64,000 nucleotides of DNA from Phlebopus portentosus (Eukaryota; Basidiomycota; Agaricomycetes; Boletales; Boletinellaceae): the NCBI GenBank assembly GCA_037892935.1, contig JAYXKI010000017.1:992001-1056000 (forward strand), read 5' to 3'. Of this stretch, positions 21,893 through 35,700 are shown in pieces. Each line of letters opens with the position of its first letter. The stretch's first letter is position 1. The notes below the pieces were generated by a model that saw nothing but the letters and a program-made list of their open reading frames with translations, made no database searches and was not told the DNA's origin. A program made the position numbers and the translations under genes.

Positions 21893-22945
21893 TCACCTAA
21901 GAAGGACCCGAGTCATTATTGTGGTTTCTCCGCTGGTCTGGTGACTTACCAGAGGATCATCTGTTGTTTCAAGTAAGCCTTCTAAAATCGGAGGCGTCCA
22001 GTTCATAGGTTGTGGGCCCTGTGCACCGCGAGGGGGTTCGGATTCGCTGGTCTTTGCTGCACAAAACATTGGTGGTCGTCCATCTCGGACGTATACGTCA
22101 CTTGAAAACGCCACTTTATCGATTTTGGCTCGCACTTCGTATTTCACGTGGGTCTCCTTCCGTTTGTCTTTCCGTAACCTGTCCAAGTTTTCCTTCATTC
22201 TTTCTTGCTCCTGTCTCTTAACTTCTTTGTGTAAGGCTTCCATTTCTTTCATTAGTCCATCTATGCACTCCTTTTCCGTCTGTATCCGGACTAGACTCGA
22301 TAGACCACCCCTCTCACTGAAGAGTTTGTGCGCTCTCGTAGTGATATGATCCAATGTCCAGGCTAGTGATACCAGATTTAGAATATCACGCTCTGAATAG
22401 GCTCCATGCCGATTCAGTGGGCTTTGTTGGATTCGCGTAAGGTTCCTGAGCGACTCTTCGATCTTTTTTTGATCCTGCTCGACTCGCGCTTCTATATGCT
22501 CATACAAACCCCACATGGTACTAGCATGCCTGTGACCATTGCCCCACATTTTTTCGATGGCCTTCTTGTCTTCCAACGTTCCGTTGATGACTATGTGTCT
22601 GGAGGATGCTAGGAACTGCAACATTTTTTCCTGCCGCTCGCTCTTGACTTTGATGTCTTCATAAAATATATGTAATCTTGCCCAATGCTCCTCTTGAAAC
22701 TGCCTCTCCAGATTTCCGATTTCTTTTCGGGCATCCCTTAATCTTGTTTCGTCTTGAGCCTCTTGCGCACGGTTGAATTCCCCGAAGCTCGCGGCACCTT
22801 TATCGAATTGCTACAGCAGAAGCTTCACTGTCCTCATTTTCAGAAGTATTTCGTTAGTCAAAACACTGCAGCTCGAATGATATGCCTCATGAGTGTAATC
22901 TTGATTAATTTTGAAAAGTCTTCCCCTCGCTGTTTCGGTGGACAT
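21893..22945 (-). CDS. Coiled-coil protein, unknown function
   Basis: From an ATG at 22945 the frame reads MSTETARGRLFKINQDYTHE, reaches an in-frame TAG at 22811-22813, and continues in the same frame with FDKGAASFGEFNRAQE. It then runs through a long charged region: ARKEIGNLERQFQEEH, GNGHRHASTMWGLYEHIEAR, a Lys/Glu-rich helix (EALHKEVKRQEQERMKENLD) and a Pro-rich end. Either a small intron with a weak GTTTTG donor removes the stop (phase 0 on both sides, about 57 nt) or the gene is disrupted. A possible alternative end uses a GTAAGT donor at about 21,952. Soluble, no known domain. Confidence 0.5.
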
Positions 22946-24904
22946 TTATATTGGTATCCCAGATATGTCGGCACGGGAACTGTGTAGAGACTTTGGGATG
23001 GAGAAGGAATGCACATATGAGCATCAGAGCTATACCTTCATATACGCAGCTTTAAATGCAAACCTGATCTTTACCGCTGTGCAAAATAGTGTCATAGTTC
23101 GCATTATAATGTAAGAAAGAAAGAAATTCACGAGCAGTCGCTTTAATAAATATCTCAACGTCCAACAATCTACGATAGTCTTTCGCATTACGTCTCAATC
23201 AGCGAACAGAGTCAGAGTCATCATGATAAGTTCGGTCGTGCAAGTCTAGGGTCTACATCTGCATCCTCTGTCCACTTGGATTTTTCAATCAAAGCAAAGT
23301 TCATGCAAAGCTGATCAATGCAAAAAGACCATTTATTAGCCTATAATCGTTGAACTATTGCGAATTGATACCAAATCATGTCCAGGTCGGTCGGAAGTGA
23401 GAAAAGCAGATCCAGGGAAGGAAAGAGTCTCCAGTAGGCAGAAGATCGTCTTCGACGCAGTGAGTAATACCCAGAGTCATTGTTTCAATGAGCTCATGCA
23501 AACGCGCAAGTTCAACGCCAGAGCATCCTGAGGACATATCGTAGGGGCTTGAAAATCAGCGTACTGGGATAAGAAGGCCAAATGCGATACGCCATATACT
23601 GTAGGTGCGTTTGGTCAATGTGTCCTCAAACCTATAAAAATTTTGTTTAGTGAAAATTTTCGAGAAAGGCGAGAATTTAGCCGCGTGCTAATTGACGAGC
23701 CAGAAGCATTCAAAAGGTTACACGAAACGCTCACAGGATCAACCAGACTCAGCGATCCAAAGGGTAATAGCTACAAGCAAGGAGTGTATACTTGTACGCT
23801 CTATGACCACCCACCACAGTCACGGGCTCATGCGTGCAGCACTCTTTAGAGATGGAAAAAGAGACCCCCCGGAAGTAAAGTAAATGTAAATGAAGCTGAC
23901 AAGGGTGGAGAGATCACTTCAAAAAGTATATTCCTACATTCTTGAATTTGAATGCAAACTAACCGTTCTAACGGTTTGATAGTACGTAAGTGTGTCGCTC
24001 TCGGAATGGCGGCGTCACGAAACGCGGCTTTCCTAGAGGCCCTTCACTATCGCCCGTATGCAACCGGAGAGCATTGATATGTAACGGTATATCGTACAGA
24101 CTTACACATCCAGAGGTCAATAGCAACTCGTCTGTTCCGGTTTGTTTACTTAGCATTCGACGATTGCTTTGGTGACTGAACTATCGCTATTCGAGAGGGT
24201 CATTAGAAAGAGTAATGTCATGAGATAAGGGAAAATGGAGAGCCTCACATTGATTAAAAATTTCTTGAGACAGACCGAGTAGAAGAGCAGTTCATTCCAC
24301 CGCGAGAGGGCTATGAGTTGAATGATTCGTTTGGTCAGCCTAATAAAGATACACGGATAGCGAGACAATTCGATCAGGAAGTGAGAAGCCAGCCACGGGA
24401 GCTTTGTGGTATTTCATACAGAGTTACAAGGTTTGCATCATCAGGGACCGAGTCAGAGTTTGTTTTGGACTCGAACAAACTGGGACACGAAGGTTTTGCA
24501 GATGAGCCCGAAAAGGCGCGTCGATCGAAACCAGTATAAACAAGTCACGAGACGTATGTCCGAGTCCTGCCGTCTAATACTACTTATCTTGCCTCCTTCT
24601 CTCATCCTGCTTCCTACCGTCTTCTGACTTTGTAAGCTTACGCTGAAGCGGAAGGTTTCGTACGCTCTCCTGAATCTTGTAACAAATCTCATCGTTATCG
24701 TCTCTGCAGCTCTTGCCCTGTGTGTCCCGGATTAGTCAACTTCCTGGGCACGCGTTCGATAAACTGAGCGGCAACTACATCGATCTAATCCCAGGAGCGC
24801 CTTTCACGATATCCCCCATACATATATCACTCATAGCATCTATCATCTGCATTGGGCACGAACGAGACGAACACCGCATATCACATACCTCATAGAACTC
24901 AACC
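22946..24904. other. Long stretch without a recognised gene
   Basis: Nearly 2 kb with open frames no longer than about 80 codons and no family resemblance. The last 200 bp are the promoter side of the MO25 gene. No tRNA-like or repeat structure was recognised. Confidence 0.4.
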
Positions 24905-26138
24905 ATGAATTTCTTCAAGACAAAGCAACGAACGCCGACGGATATTGTACGCGCTCTGCGAGATGTGCTTCCGCGTCTCGAGTCTACCGCACCAGGTAGC
25001 GAGAGTCGACGAAAGGTGTGGCTGTGATGTTCTACGTGTACGGAATTGGCATTGCTAATGCGTATTCCGGTGACATGCTGACAGGCAAACGAAGACGTAT
25101 CCAAATACCTACAGCAGATCAAAGGCATTCTTTTAGGAGATGGGGGTAAGTACCAATATTTCTACGCGAGTGCTGCTTACTCATACCTGAGTCGCAGATC
25201 CACTACCTGAACTTGTCGCACAACTCGCTCAAGAAGCCTATTCCACCGATCTGCTCTATCATCTAGTTCAGAGTCTCCCACGTCTTGAATTCGAATCTCG
25301 TAAAGACGTAGTGGCGATATTCACGCACCTGCTTCGGAGGCAGATCGGCTCTCGCTGGCCGACCGTGGAATACCTAACGTCAAAGCCGGACGTGCTATTT
25401 GCAGTACTGGCGGGATACGAAGACGAAGAGATTGCGCTTAATACCGGAATGATCTTGCGAGACATGCTCAAACACGAGGCTCTTGCTAAAATTCTTTTGT
25501 ACTCGGATCACTTCTATCAATTCCCGCATTACATCGAGAAGACAACATTCGGCATATCGTGCGATGCTTATGCGAACCTGAAGGAGACGCTTACGAAACA
25601 TAAGCCAATGGTTGCGGAGTATCTAGAAAAGAACTACGATCGTTTCTTCTCAACATTCGACACTCTACTGCTCAGTACGAACTACGTTACGAAACGGCAG
25701 AGCTTGAAGCTACTCGGGGAGATTTTGCTGGACCGCGCGAACTTCAATGTCATGACGCGATACATTGCGAATGACAAGAACCTCAAGATGATGATGATTA
25801 TGCTCCGCGACAAGAGCCGGAACATTCAATTCGAAGCGTTCCACGTTTTCAAAGTCTGCATCTCAATACGGCTATCATTCCGTCGTCATCATACTGACGT
25901 TAATTACAGGTATTCGTGGCTAACCCAAAGAAGCCTCCGCAAATCGAAGCTATCCTCCGGAGGAACAAGCAGAAGTTGCTCGATTTCCTACGAGACTTCC
26001 ATAACGACAAGGAGGACGAGCAATTCACTGTGCGTACTAATCTCCATGTTTCTTATCCTTATACATCGTTTCTCATTCGCGTTATTCTCTTTGTAGGACG
26101 AGAAACAGTTCCTCATAGTGCAAATACAGAATCTATGA
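24905..26138 (+). CDS. HYM1: MO25/Hym1-like scaffold protein
   Basis: Five exons (24905-25015, 25085-25145, 25198-25853, 25910-26029, 26097-26138) give 329 aa, the usual MO25 length. Family blocks: MNFFKTKQRTPTDIVRALRD, RRQIGSRWPTVEYLTSKPDV, NTGMILRDMLKHEALAKILL, EKNYDRFFSTFDTLLLSTNY, VTKRQSLKLLGEILLDRANF, MMIMLRDKSRNIQFEAFHVF, VFVANPKKPPQIEAILRRNK and DEKQFLIVQIQNL at the end. MO25 is an armadillo-like helical scaffold that binds and activates STE20/GCK kinases. In fungi Hym1 is part of the RAM/MOR network (with an NDR kinase) controlling polarity, cell separation and wall synthesis. Confidence 0.96.
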
Positions 26139-26904
26139 CACGTCATGCCGTCGTGATTAGCTCCATTCCGGACTTGTCTTCACTGTCACTCCTATTTGTC
26201 GATATATATCTCATATGATACACCTCATGATATCAGACTTGCAGATGGGACTCCCTACTGGCTGCGCTCCTCAGCATTTGACTGCGGAATTCTGCCTTCT
26301 CCTGCTTACCCATGTCCTTCGACTCAGTCTGCGCAAGAATCATTAGAATCATCAACCAATCCTTTCCATCTGCCCGTCGTAATCTGATGATACGTTGCAC
26401 CACGTGGCCACCCTGCCAGTGCTGTCTCCCATACCATTCCATCGCAAGCTCCTCGGCGTATCATGTACTTTAGCATCGCGGACAACCTTTTCCAAACCGC
26501 CGTCTTCATCACGCCGTCTGTCCTTTTCATCCGCCTGGTCTGCCCCTCGTAATTTCCCTGGTGGGTATGATTCTTTCCCCCAGAGCACCTCGGATCGAGT
26601 CGTACATATGACATCAACACTATTTGTAATTTGGGTATGTTGTAATTTTATGAAAACATGTGTAACCATTCAGCATCTTCATCGATGAGTCCCAAAAAGT
26701 ATGAAAAAAAGTAAGCGAAGCCTAAATCGAATGCATCTCAATACCTTCCCCGGAGATTTGAGAAGATGGGAGGTATGATTCCCGGGGTGACAATTGGGAA
26801 TCATGGAAAAACTCCGTCTGTGCTGCTGCCTTTCTGATTCGAAGGAGTAATCTGTTGCAGCAAATGCTATGAAGTGCGGCTTGCGGCCTGTATCGAAGTG
26901 AAAT
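26139..26904. other. Convergent 3' regions, no gene seen
   Basis: Between MO25 (plus) and the DUF6533 gene (minus). Overlapping open frames on both strands lack start, splice and family support. Confidence 0.45.
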
Positions 26905-28388
26905 TCAGCATGCATGTACTCTGGCTTCCAAAGGAAGTTTGAATACTACTAACGCCAGTAGAAAGTTGCAGACGGCGGGAGATGTAGTATTCAGCGCAAT
27001 GAGATTCGCTATAGTCGCGCCTGCATACAAATGTTATACAGGAAATGATCATATAATATGATGAGGGCTGAAAAGCGCAGAACACTCACCAAGTATTAGA
27101 ATGTAGAACAGGATTCCTACAGAAAGATGAGTAAGACGTTTCGGTCGCAGACTATTGTGTTAGTAGACGGACGAACCATCACTTGACATGCGCTTCATTA
27201 TACTCGAGTGTGGCATTTGTACTGTGGATTTTATAGCGCTATACGAAAGAATATTTCGTTGCGCTCACCGGTTTTGACTAGCAGGACGGCGACAGCCGCT
27301 AGACATCCCAACTAAGTCTGCGGACCGTACAAAGGATGAAAACTTCAGCATGAGCTCACCTGTTTCTGAGACTAGCAGGTCGATCATACCAAGAAAATCG
27401 ATATGGCCATTCAAACCAATGAGACAGCCCGTAGGGAAAACAGGCCGCCTCGAAACTATCAAAAGAATGAGAAATGATTCTTTGATCCAGAGAAATTTTG
27501 CACGCACCCGTAGCTGATTTCAGGAACCGAACACCACAATAAAAGCCGGGGCTCCAGATTACCTTGGGGTGAAACTGCGTTAGCATTCCTTGAGTCATGA
27601 CGAAGACGACGAACCACGCATCCCATTCCAAGCATAAAAAACGACCTCTTCTTTCGACTGCCGCCCCATACAGCATACGCTCTAGCGACGAGAATTACTT
27701 ACAGGATGGTGTGCATGATTTAGTAGAGCGAATCAATAGCTCGGCAATGCTCACATCCTGAAAAGTAGAATTGGAGAAATACGAAGCCTGAAGAGATAGA
27801 TTTAAAGGTGAAAGAAGCAGGTTCTCTGAATGAAGAAATACGTACTGGCGAACACCAAAAAGACCGGAACGCATTCCTGAAAAGGAAACATTAGAAGCGA
27901 CACGGAACACAGAGTATATGTACAACCTGCAAGTGATCAGATGTGTTAAAAGAGATATACACTAGTTGAAAAAAGGGCAGGTAAGCAGACACCAAACGCG
28001 AGAGAATAAACGTAATCACGATAGCAAAGACCAGTCATTCCGATGAAGGGAACATATCGGTTCAAGAAGAATAGTACTTTGATTACAGAGAGGCGAGATG
28101 ACCAGACAAGCTCTGCCTCTTCCCCGATCGACAAGAGATAGTCATATACCTTAACAGTCCACAGGTCAGATACGCATAATGTGTTGGCGTAAAATGCTCA
28201 CAAGGGCAGTCAGAGTCATAACTTCGAACGGCTACGTCAGCGTTTGAGGCGAACAAGAAAAAATCCGCAAACCAAGCGACATCTGCGAAATGGGGTAAAC
28301 ATGAGGAAGTGCACATGTAAATGAGACTCACTCGTGCGGTGTAAACCTCAGAAGCAATCACAATATTACTTTGGTCGGGCTCAGCCAT
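26905..28388 (-). CDS. DUF6533-type multi-pass membrane protein
   Basis: A gene split by many introns that starts MAEPDQSNIVIASEVYTAR. The DUF6533 signature is YDYLLSIGEEAELVWSSRLS followed by VIKVLFFLNRYVPF. Further exons include VARAYAVWGGSRKKRSFFML (the cytoplasmic RxYAxW segment typical of the family) and a last exon ATIANLIALNTTSPAVCNFL ending in VVFKLPLEARVHAC. Family members have about seven helices and are greatly expanded in Agaricomycetes with no assigned function. Exact exon borders in 27,100-27,950 were not resolved. Confidence 0.75.
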
Positions 28389-29035
28389 GACAGTACTTTT
28401 TGCGTAGGCATGAAATGGGAGGGATCATGAGGAGCAGTTTCGTCTCAGCGAGTCAGGTCCGGCTTCTTAAAGCAAGTCGTTTGATGCAGACAGTCAACCC
28501 GAAGGTGATTGCTTGTTGTCTCCGAATCAGTGATCGACGGCGTCGTCGTACGCGTTCTTGATCTTTCCCGGAAAGACATCTATGATAGATCCGATACGTC
28601 ATTCGGGTTACTGCACAGATGTGAGTGTATCTGAGTTGCCGTTGTCATATAGTGTTTAACGCCGAGAGCTCTGGACACATATATGGCCACCAGGTTGAGT
28701 CAAATATCGCAGTTGTATGGCTATGCTGTAAGCCATCGTTACAGATACTGTACATCCAGTCGGATGATAAAGTCTGACAGGACGGTACTGCCTTCCGGCC
28801 AAAGCTGCAGAAAATCTGACGAATATTGGGTCTTCGTTCGACCCTTCGGATTACTTGCTTGCCGTTGGTAAGTTGGTATATCGGGTCTGGGAATGGCTTA
28901 TATAATCGACTGTACCTTCTTTGCCACCACGTGAAGCGCCAAGGTGATGCGCAGCACTAACACTAACCGAATCTTGCCGCGGAGCATCACAGCAGCTGAA
29001 GCTTGGACAATAACACCGACGACGCCGTCCGTATC
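28389..29035. promoter_or_regulatory. Divergent promoter region between DUF6533 gene and PIL1-like gene
   Basis: About 650 bp separate two divergently transcribed starts. I see no gene. No specific factor site can be assigned from sequence alone. Confidence 0.4.
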
Positions 29036-31799
29036 ATGTTCAAGTCGGCGGCGACAAAGATTGCACACAACTCGACGTTGCCCGCTTTGGCGGGTAAAAA
29101 GGACTTGCGACCTCTTCAGGAGATGATCACTCAAGAGAAAGCGGTTCTTCAGTCGTACGTCATTCCGAGGAACATTCGTCGCGGGATGTTTTCTAACGGG
29201 AACGTGCATCTCGCTTCAGGTTTCAACGACTGAGCCATGACCTAACGAAGGCCAATGACTGTCTACGCCACTGGGGCGCCGGAGAGGGTGATGATCTCCT
29301 CGATATTCTTAGTGCATCTTCGGCACTTTTAGGAAATCTATCATCTGCCTTGTCGCAGATGGCTCATCACGAAGCTTCAATACGCGAACACATGAAAGCC
29401 GTACGTAGTATGGAAGAGAATTTGGATGAACTTCGACGCCGTCGGAAGGCTGTCTCCGCAAAGGCAGACACCGCGGAGAGGAAGTTGACAAAGATGAATC
29501 CTGAGGCATGTGCTTCGCCGAATCGCTATCGTTGTGGTAGTACTGATGTCACGCATATAGCACAAAAATATACAACAACAGACAGAACTCCTGAATAATC
29601 TCCGGGAACAAATAAGAAATCTCGACTGGGAGATCTTGTCGGAGGAGGCGAGGTACGATATAGCGTCTGATCGCTTGCGCATGTGCTCACAGTTATCCAG
29701 GCTTGGAGATTTCAAGCGAACCGCGACCAAGAATTGGTTGACACTCAAGTTCGGAGGACTTCTGGAATTCGCAGAGAAAGCTACTATTGTTGCAGAGATG
29801 GGGAAATTAGTGATAGAGGTAACCCTGCTTTTCGACGGTTAATGTTCGTAGTCGTTTGTGCTTACGTTATCTCCAGGAAATACCACTCGAAACAACTCCG
29901 CCTGGTCAAAGCAGAAAATTCTATACTGCATATGAAAAGACAGAGAAGACGCTTACTGAAGCTCGGCGGTGTATCTCCGAAGTCGTTTTTGATCCGCAGC
30001 TTGTGCCGTCTCCATCTCCGTCTAAGGCCCTAGCACCTGGCGGAAGGAGGAGTAGTAGCATTGATGGCCCCCCAAACACTGGAAATACGAGTCCCACCGT
30101 TCATACCCAAGGATTTGGCACGCGAACTAGTTCTGGGGCAGTGCCTACTCCGACGACCGATGAGTTCGGTAACTTAGCAGATCGTCGAACTTCACATGGG
30201 CAGGGTACAACGTCCATATCGATGCCCGGCGGACCGATACATGTTGGCGACGATGTTTCTCGTATTTCATCCACGCTCGGTAGCGGTGGGACGAGTAACT
30301 TCGGTAGTACAATGAGTCCTCCAGGTTCCCCATCTGCTTCGCGTTTTGGAGGCCCTTCGGGCAGCCAGTTCTCCACGTTCCCTGTTCGGAAAGCGAGCCT
30401 TCCTGGTCCTAACTATGGCTCGCCGCCTCCGCCGGCTGATCAAGGTTTGAGCTTACAGCCTTTGAATGAAGGTCCGACGTCAAGCTTCGCAGCGGAAGTT
30501 GAAAATGCTCTTGCCAATGCGAGTAGCCCAATACAAGGAAAGACCAGTTTGGATGGTCCCGCGCCTTCATATGAAACGCATGATTGGACACCCTCCTTCT
30601 CATCCAGTGGATTGCCAAGAGGCGCTGCCCCGCCTACGGTCGAGTCCAATTCTTGGGATAGTGCTCATGCTCCGCCTGGCCCTCCGCCCGCCGTTCACGT
30701 CGAACAACCAAGTTCGACTGTTCCGCAGTCACAATCACCACCGTCTCATCACACTCGTGAGAGCGAGGTCACCGAAGATGACGAAGAAATCCAGCTTCCG
30801 TATGCAAGTCCATCACCCATTGAGCACCAGCTCCCCCCTGTACCTGATGATCATTCATCTCGTCGTGTTCACTTTGGCGGCCATCAGGAACCAGATGGGA
30901 GCAACCTAACTTCAGAGAACGCACCTGTTACCCAGAAGCGCATTCCTTCGCCTCCTTTGAATGACGAAGAAGCTCATAAAGCGGCTGCACGCGAAGTTGC
31001 ACGCGAAATGGACATGTTAACATTCAACCCTCCACCTGGCCCGCCTCCTGGAAACGTGGATAATCGCACACCTTCGCCACTCCAACCTCCTGTTCCGCCC
31101 TATGCACAGCGGGGTATAAGCCCACCTCATGACTTCGGCTCGACTCTAGCACCAGAAGGAACGTTTAGGGGATCGCAGACTGACCTTCGCAGTCCAGCTC
31201 CGGCTTCAAATGTCGAGGCGCCGGGTCCTCAGGCACCAGACAATGCAAGCTCGAACCATCAGACCCGGCCATCCATGTCGATCAACGTACAAGCTCCATC
31301 CCCAAGCTACTCTTATGGCTCGACGAACAACTCCACATACGGAACACCGCCTGAGATGCCTGCCGTTCAGCCTCTACGCACTGGGTCGCCAGCGTCGCTT
31401 GGAATGGCTACACCCGGTGCACGTACGATCTCCGCTGCTGCATTCAAGCGCCCGGGAATCAGAACTCCTAGCGGGTCGCAGTCACCTTCCGATTCTCGTC
31501 CGTTACCAGACGTCACTCCACTCGCGCTCCGTAAGAAGAAAAGCGCCGGCGGGACAAGCCTATCTTCGTCGCCATACCCTGGTTCCTCCCCGAATATTCA
31601 GCAAGAGGGCGCGCAGCATGATTCTGGAGCAGATCACTCGACTCATGGATCTTCTCCTCCGGATTATGAAAGTTCGTACGACGTTATATCGTCATATAGC
31701 GATCCTGCTGCACATGCAACGCAAGAGCCGCGTCCCGCTGGCGATGGCTATGGACAAGGGAAATTCTCCACCAACTTGGACAGTGAGGGTTTACGGTGA
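29036..31799 (+). CDS. PIL1: Eisosome component PIL1/LSP1-type protein with long disordered tail
   Basis: Five exons (29036-29154, 29220-29505, 29561-29652, 29701-29818, 29877-31799). The first 270 or so residues form a Pil1 BAR domain: MFKSAATKIAHNSTLPALAG, KDLRPLQEMITQEKAVLQS, RLSHDLTKANDCLRHWG, SQMAHHEASIREHMKAVRSM, LDWEILSEEARLGDFKRTAT, LKFGGLLEFAEKATIVAEMG and EEIPLETTPPGQSRKFYTAY. Pil1 proteins self-assemble under the plasma membrane into furrows (eisosomes) that bind PI(4,5)P2. The remaining 580 or so residues are Pro/Ser-rich, disordered and full of SP/TP sites. Yeast Pil1 lacks such a tail, but it is common in basidiomycete homologues. The second intron (29506-29560) appears to start with GC instead of GT. 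Confidence 0.93.
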
Positions 31800-32718
31800 T
31801 AATCCCATTTGTAAATATCTTACTAGTGTATGATTACCCGTACGGAGACGGACGCTTCGCAGTTGTACACTACTCGGTTTTCGGAAATACATATGTATTT
31901 TTGTGCAGATAATCCCCGAATACCATATTTATTACTCCAGACAACATTCCATTCCAACGCAATTTTGTGTCACGGCGGAAAGTAGATGCGGTAGCAGGAG
32001 TAAAAGGTTAGAGGCCAAAGCTTTGAATAGTCCGTCGTCATCATTGCATTGGTTCGTTCAGTTCACCGTCCACACAAGAATCCAAGACCCAGTCGTCGAA
32101 CCGTTTCGCCCAGAGAAACATATATTGAGTTTCAAGTACCCTTGTGCCGTGCAAATCAGGTTGTCCAGACGTTTAGAATCGGAGAGATCTGACTTCCTTA
32201 TTCAGGACCGCATTAAAATTGCTTCTTATAATCTCTATTCATGCCTTCCAATCACTCGCAATACTTGTTGCAACGAAGGCTCCGGGACGCATTTTCCGCA
32301 GATAGCTATATCGTCACATTACTCCTCATCATCTGCTACCTCCATCCCTTTCTGCATCGCAATCCTGCGTAATCGCCATGATATTCACAAATCTTTGACA
32401 GCGAGTACGTGGTTGCCTTCACGTACAGTATACATCACTTTGGACATTAGTGCCTTGTGCACGTCCATGTTTCACTCCGGGAGCAACTTGTTACCATCAA
32501 GGGTCTGTTAAGTTGCACCGCCTGCTCCAGGCGATATCCACTGTAGGTATTTCCATGCGAACCTAACTTGTTACTATCAACAGTACAAAAAACTCGGATT
32601 TTGTTTCTTTCATTGTCTACTCGCTTTGAGCATACTGGATGCTTCGGACAGTCATTGCATTTCGCTAGACATCTTGCAGTCACCAGATAATGAACAAAGC
32701 AATTTGAACCTCGTATCG
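31800..32718. other. Convergent 3' regions, possible unrecognised small gene
   Basis: Contains a 202-codon plus-strand open frame (from 31903) without an ATG at its beginning, and a minus-strand tail RRIAMQKGMEVADDEE-stop near 32,320-32,370 that looks like a C-terminus. Neither can be assembled into a gene with confidence. Confidence 0.3.
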
Positions 32719-35700
32719 TTACAGGAGCGTGTCTAATTCCGCTTTTGCCTTTGCAGTTTGCTCAAGTTCTGTAAAATTGCCACTCTTCATGCACATTCCG
32801 CGGAAGATTCCTCCCTCTTTTCGAATGAGATTGTATGGCGTGTCAAACTCCACGACTCGTCCAGCGTCTAAAACGAGCAGTCGATCATAGTCAATGACCG
32901 TGCGAAGACGATGGGCAACTGTCGAGGCAGGATGATCAGTCTATTGGATAATGGCAGACCAACGACACACGTACTAGTAAGAAGGAGCGAATCGCTAAAT
33001 TCTTCTCGGATGGTCCGCTGGATCTTCGCGTCAGTTGCAAAATCGATACTGCTCGTGGCCTCATCCAGGATGACAACTGCACTGCGGCGCAGCAGGGCAC
33101 GGGCCATTGCAATAAGCTGTCGTTGTCCAGCGCTGAAATTCAATCCACCAGATGACACTTCAGTATCCAAAAAGATCTCTGTCTTCTCATGAGTGTTTCC
33201 GTTTTCTCCTGCGAGGGTAGTTGATCCAGATGGAGCTCTGGATGGAGATACTGAGCCAGATCCCACCGGTTCAGAAGATTCCACAGCGGTCACGCCATTG
33301 TCTTCGCGCTCAACTTTCCGTATGGATGGCGCGCGAGACGAGAATCGTGATGCAATGGTGCTCTCTGAAACCATCTGGACACGTCGCAAAGCATCCATGC
33401 ATTCCAGGTCGCTGTGATCACCGAAGGGGTCTAAGTTATCTTGGACTGATCCCGAGAAGAGAGTAGCATCTTGAGGAATGAACGTAAGCCGCGAGCGAAG
33501 GTCGTTCACGCCTATCGTCGTAATATCAATACCATCTATGATAATCTGTCCCTCCGCAGGGTCGGTAAAGCGCAACAAACTCATCGCCAAAGTGCTCTTC
33601 CCACTTCCGGTTCGTCCTAAGAGCCCGACGCGTTCTCGAGCGCGAAGCTTGAATGATACTTGGTGAAGTACTGCAGGAAGGTCAGGCGCATACCGAATCA
33701 CGAGCTCCTTCAATTCAACCAGCTTTTCCTCGTTCGGACCGGAGCTAGATGGCCAGTGCGCAGGCGGTCGGGAATTCTCAACGACAGCCGGTGGCTCTTG
33801 AGGTAGGTCAAAATACTCTACAACACGCTCAACAGAGTTCAGATCGAGCTCAAGCTGGGTCCAGGATCGGCAAACCCACTAGCAACAGCGCGATCAACGA
33901 TAACAGCAGTTAATCAATAAATGTCAGGCTGCTCACGTAAACATTGTACGTAGATTGCATCTAAAAAGGATTCAGTAACCTCTACCGAGATATGTTAGGG
34001 CTCGACTCACAGCAGTCGTGATACACAGCCCGGCCCAGCCCGCCCAGCCTGGATGGGTTACCTGACTTGACGATAGAGCAAACATCGTTGTGCAAAAGAC
34101 AGCGAAAGAGCTCAAAAGCCCGAAACGTAAATGTACCCATCGGTTCGTCATCTACATATCCATCTCGATAGTCAGCTATAAAAATTTCTAGCAAGAAAAG
34201 AAAGGACCAACCCAAAAGTGATAAAACATTTGTGACGTGAGATCTATCTTGTGATACAGCCTGTTCATGAAGTGTGGCTCTGCGGAGAACGCCCGTACGG
34301 TGACAACTATGAGTAGCATAACCGTGAGACGTCTGGTCATGATACAAGATAGGAAGTGTTGTGCTACTTACTGCCTTCAAGTAGCTCAGCGAAGCCAGAA
34401 ACTGTGAGGAGTGGTCAAGTCAGTGATCCAGAAGCAGCACCGGAGCCTTACATATAGGTGATCTTGTGGTACTCTCCATCCTACGAAGGTCACGGCCAGT
34501 ATTAAGGTACCCGATGGCCAATTTGTAATAGAAATACCCGATGAAAATTGCAGGGATGACGAAAGGTGGGAATACGGAGATAATAATCACGAGAGAAGTC
34601 AAGAACGAGGCGAAAGATTGATTCACGGACTGAAGTGAGCTCGCAAGGTTCGAGTCAACTGTCTCGATATCTTTGCTGAAGCGGTTCAGACTACGACCTG
34701 TTGGTGTGGTATCTAGCCACCGCATATCCTTTAAAAGTTGCGGAAGAAAGATGATTAGTAGGAGTATAACCAAAAGAACGGCAACACTCACCGCGCGGAC
34801 TACCGTACGCAGCATCTGACTGAAGAGTGTCCGAGATGCGTAAAATGCGCCAGTATACTGAACGGCAGTCGAGGTGACACTGATAGTAACAATGAGGAAT
34901 CCTATCAGAGCATAAACAGTAACGTAGAACAATGGTTTCTCCTGAACGGGAGGGATATGATCTCCGAAACCTATCGAGCTGAAACTCTGATGCGCCTCAA
35001 GGAAATGGCGGGCTAAGAACGAGCCAGGTACGACATTGTGTCGTTCCTTGACTGCGTTGGACGTGAACAAGTGAGTGAAGAGGACAGACTTGCCCTTCCC
35101 GTAAGCTTCACCCCAAATCTAAAACTTCCAGTAAGTGAAACGTTTCTGATCCAACTACGGGCACTGACTTTTATCCAGTATTTCTCAGTGAACCGTAAGC
35201 CTTGAACGCATACAATTAGGAATAGGAGGATAGACCACGTCCAATAAGTTCTGGGCAAAGAATAAGCGTTTTATAGACGGTGAGAAATGGCCAAGCACTC
35301 ACGAAGCTCTTAGGTATGTCTTGTAGATCCTCCACTTTACACTACCTGTTTCTCGTTCTTCGTCATCGACAAGCTTGCGTGACTGCTTTGACTCATTAGT
35401 GGTGACGCTGCCGCCGAAGTCACCCTCGCACGGTGGCCCCTGCTCCTCTCCTTCATCTGCCTTTTGTTCGCCCTCTCGATGCTCCTCATATCCTTCTTCC
35501 GACGCTATAGCATCAAGTGCACCACTCTCACGGAGTTCTTTGACTGTTCCTTGAAGTTCGATGCGTCCATCCGTCATGCGCACAAGATAGTATGCACCTG
35601 GTAGGACAAGCTCGACATGATGCGTGACAAGAATCTGATTTCCATAGCACAATGACTGAGCCGGAGTCGCATCAGGTTTACGGATAAGATACTTACGACG

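Noticed and set aside
31903..32511. A 202-codon plus-strand open frame downstream of the PIL1-like gene
   Set aside because: It has no ATG near its start, biased Ser/His/Arg composition, no family resemblance, and lies in the 3' region between two convergent genes.
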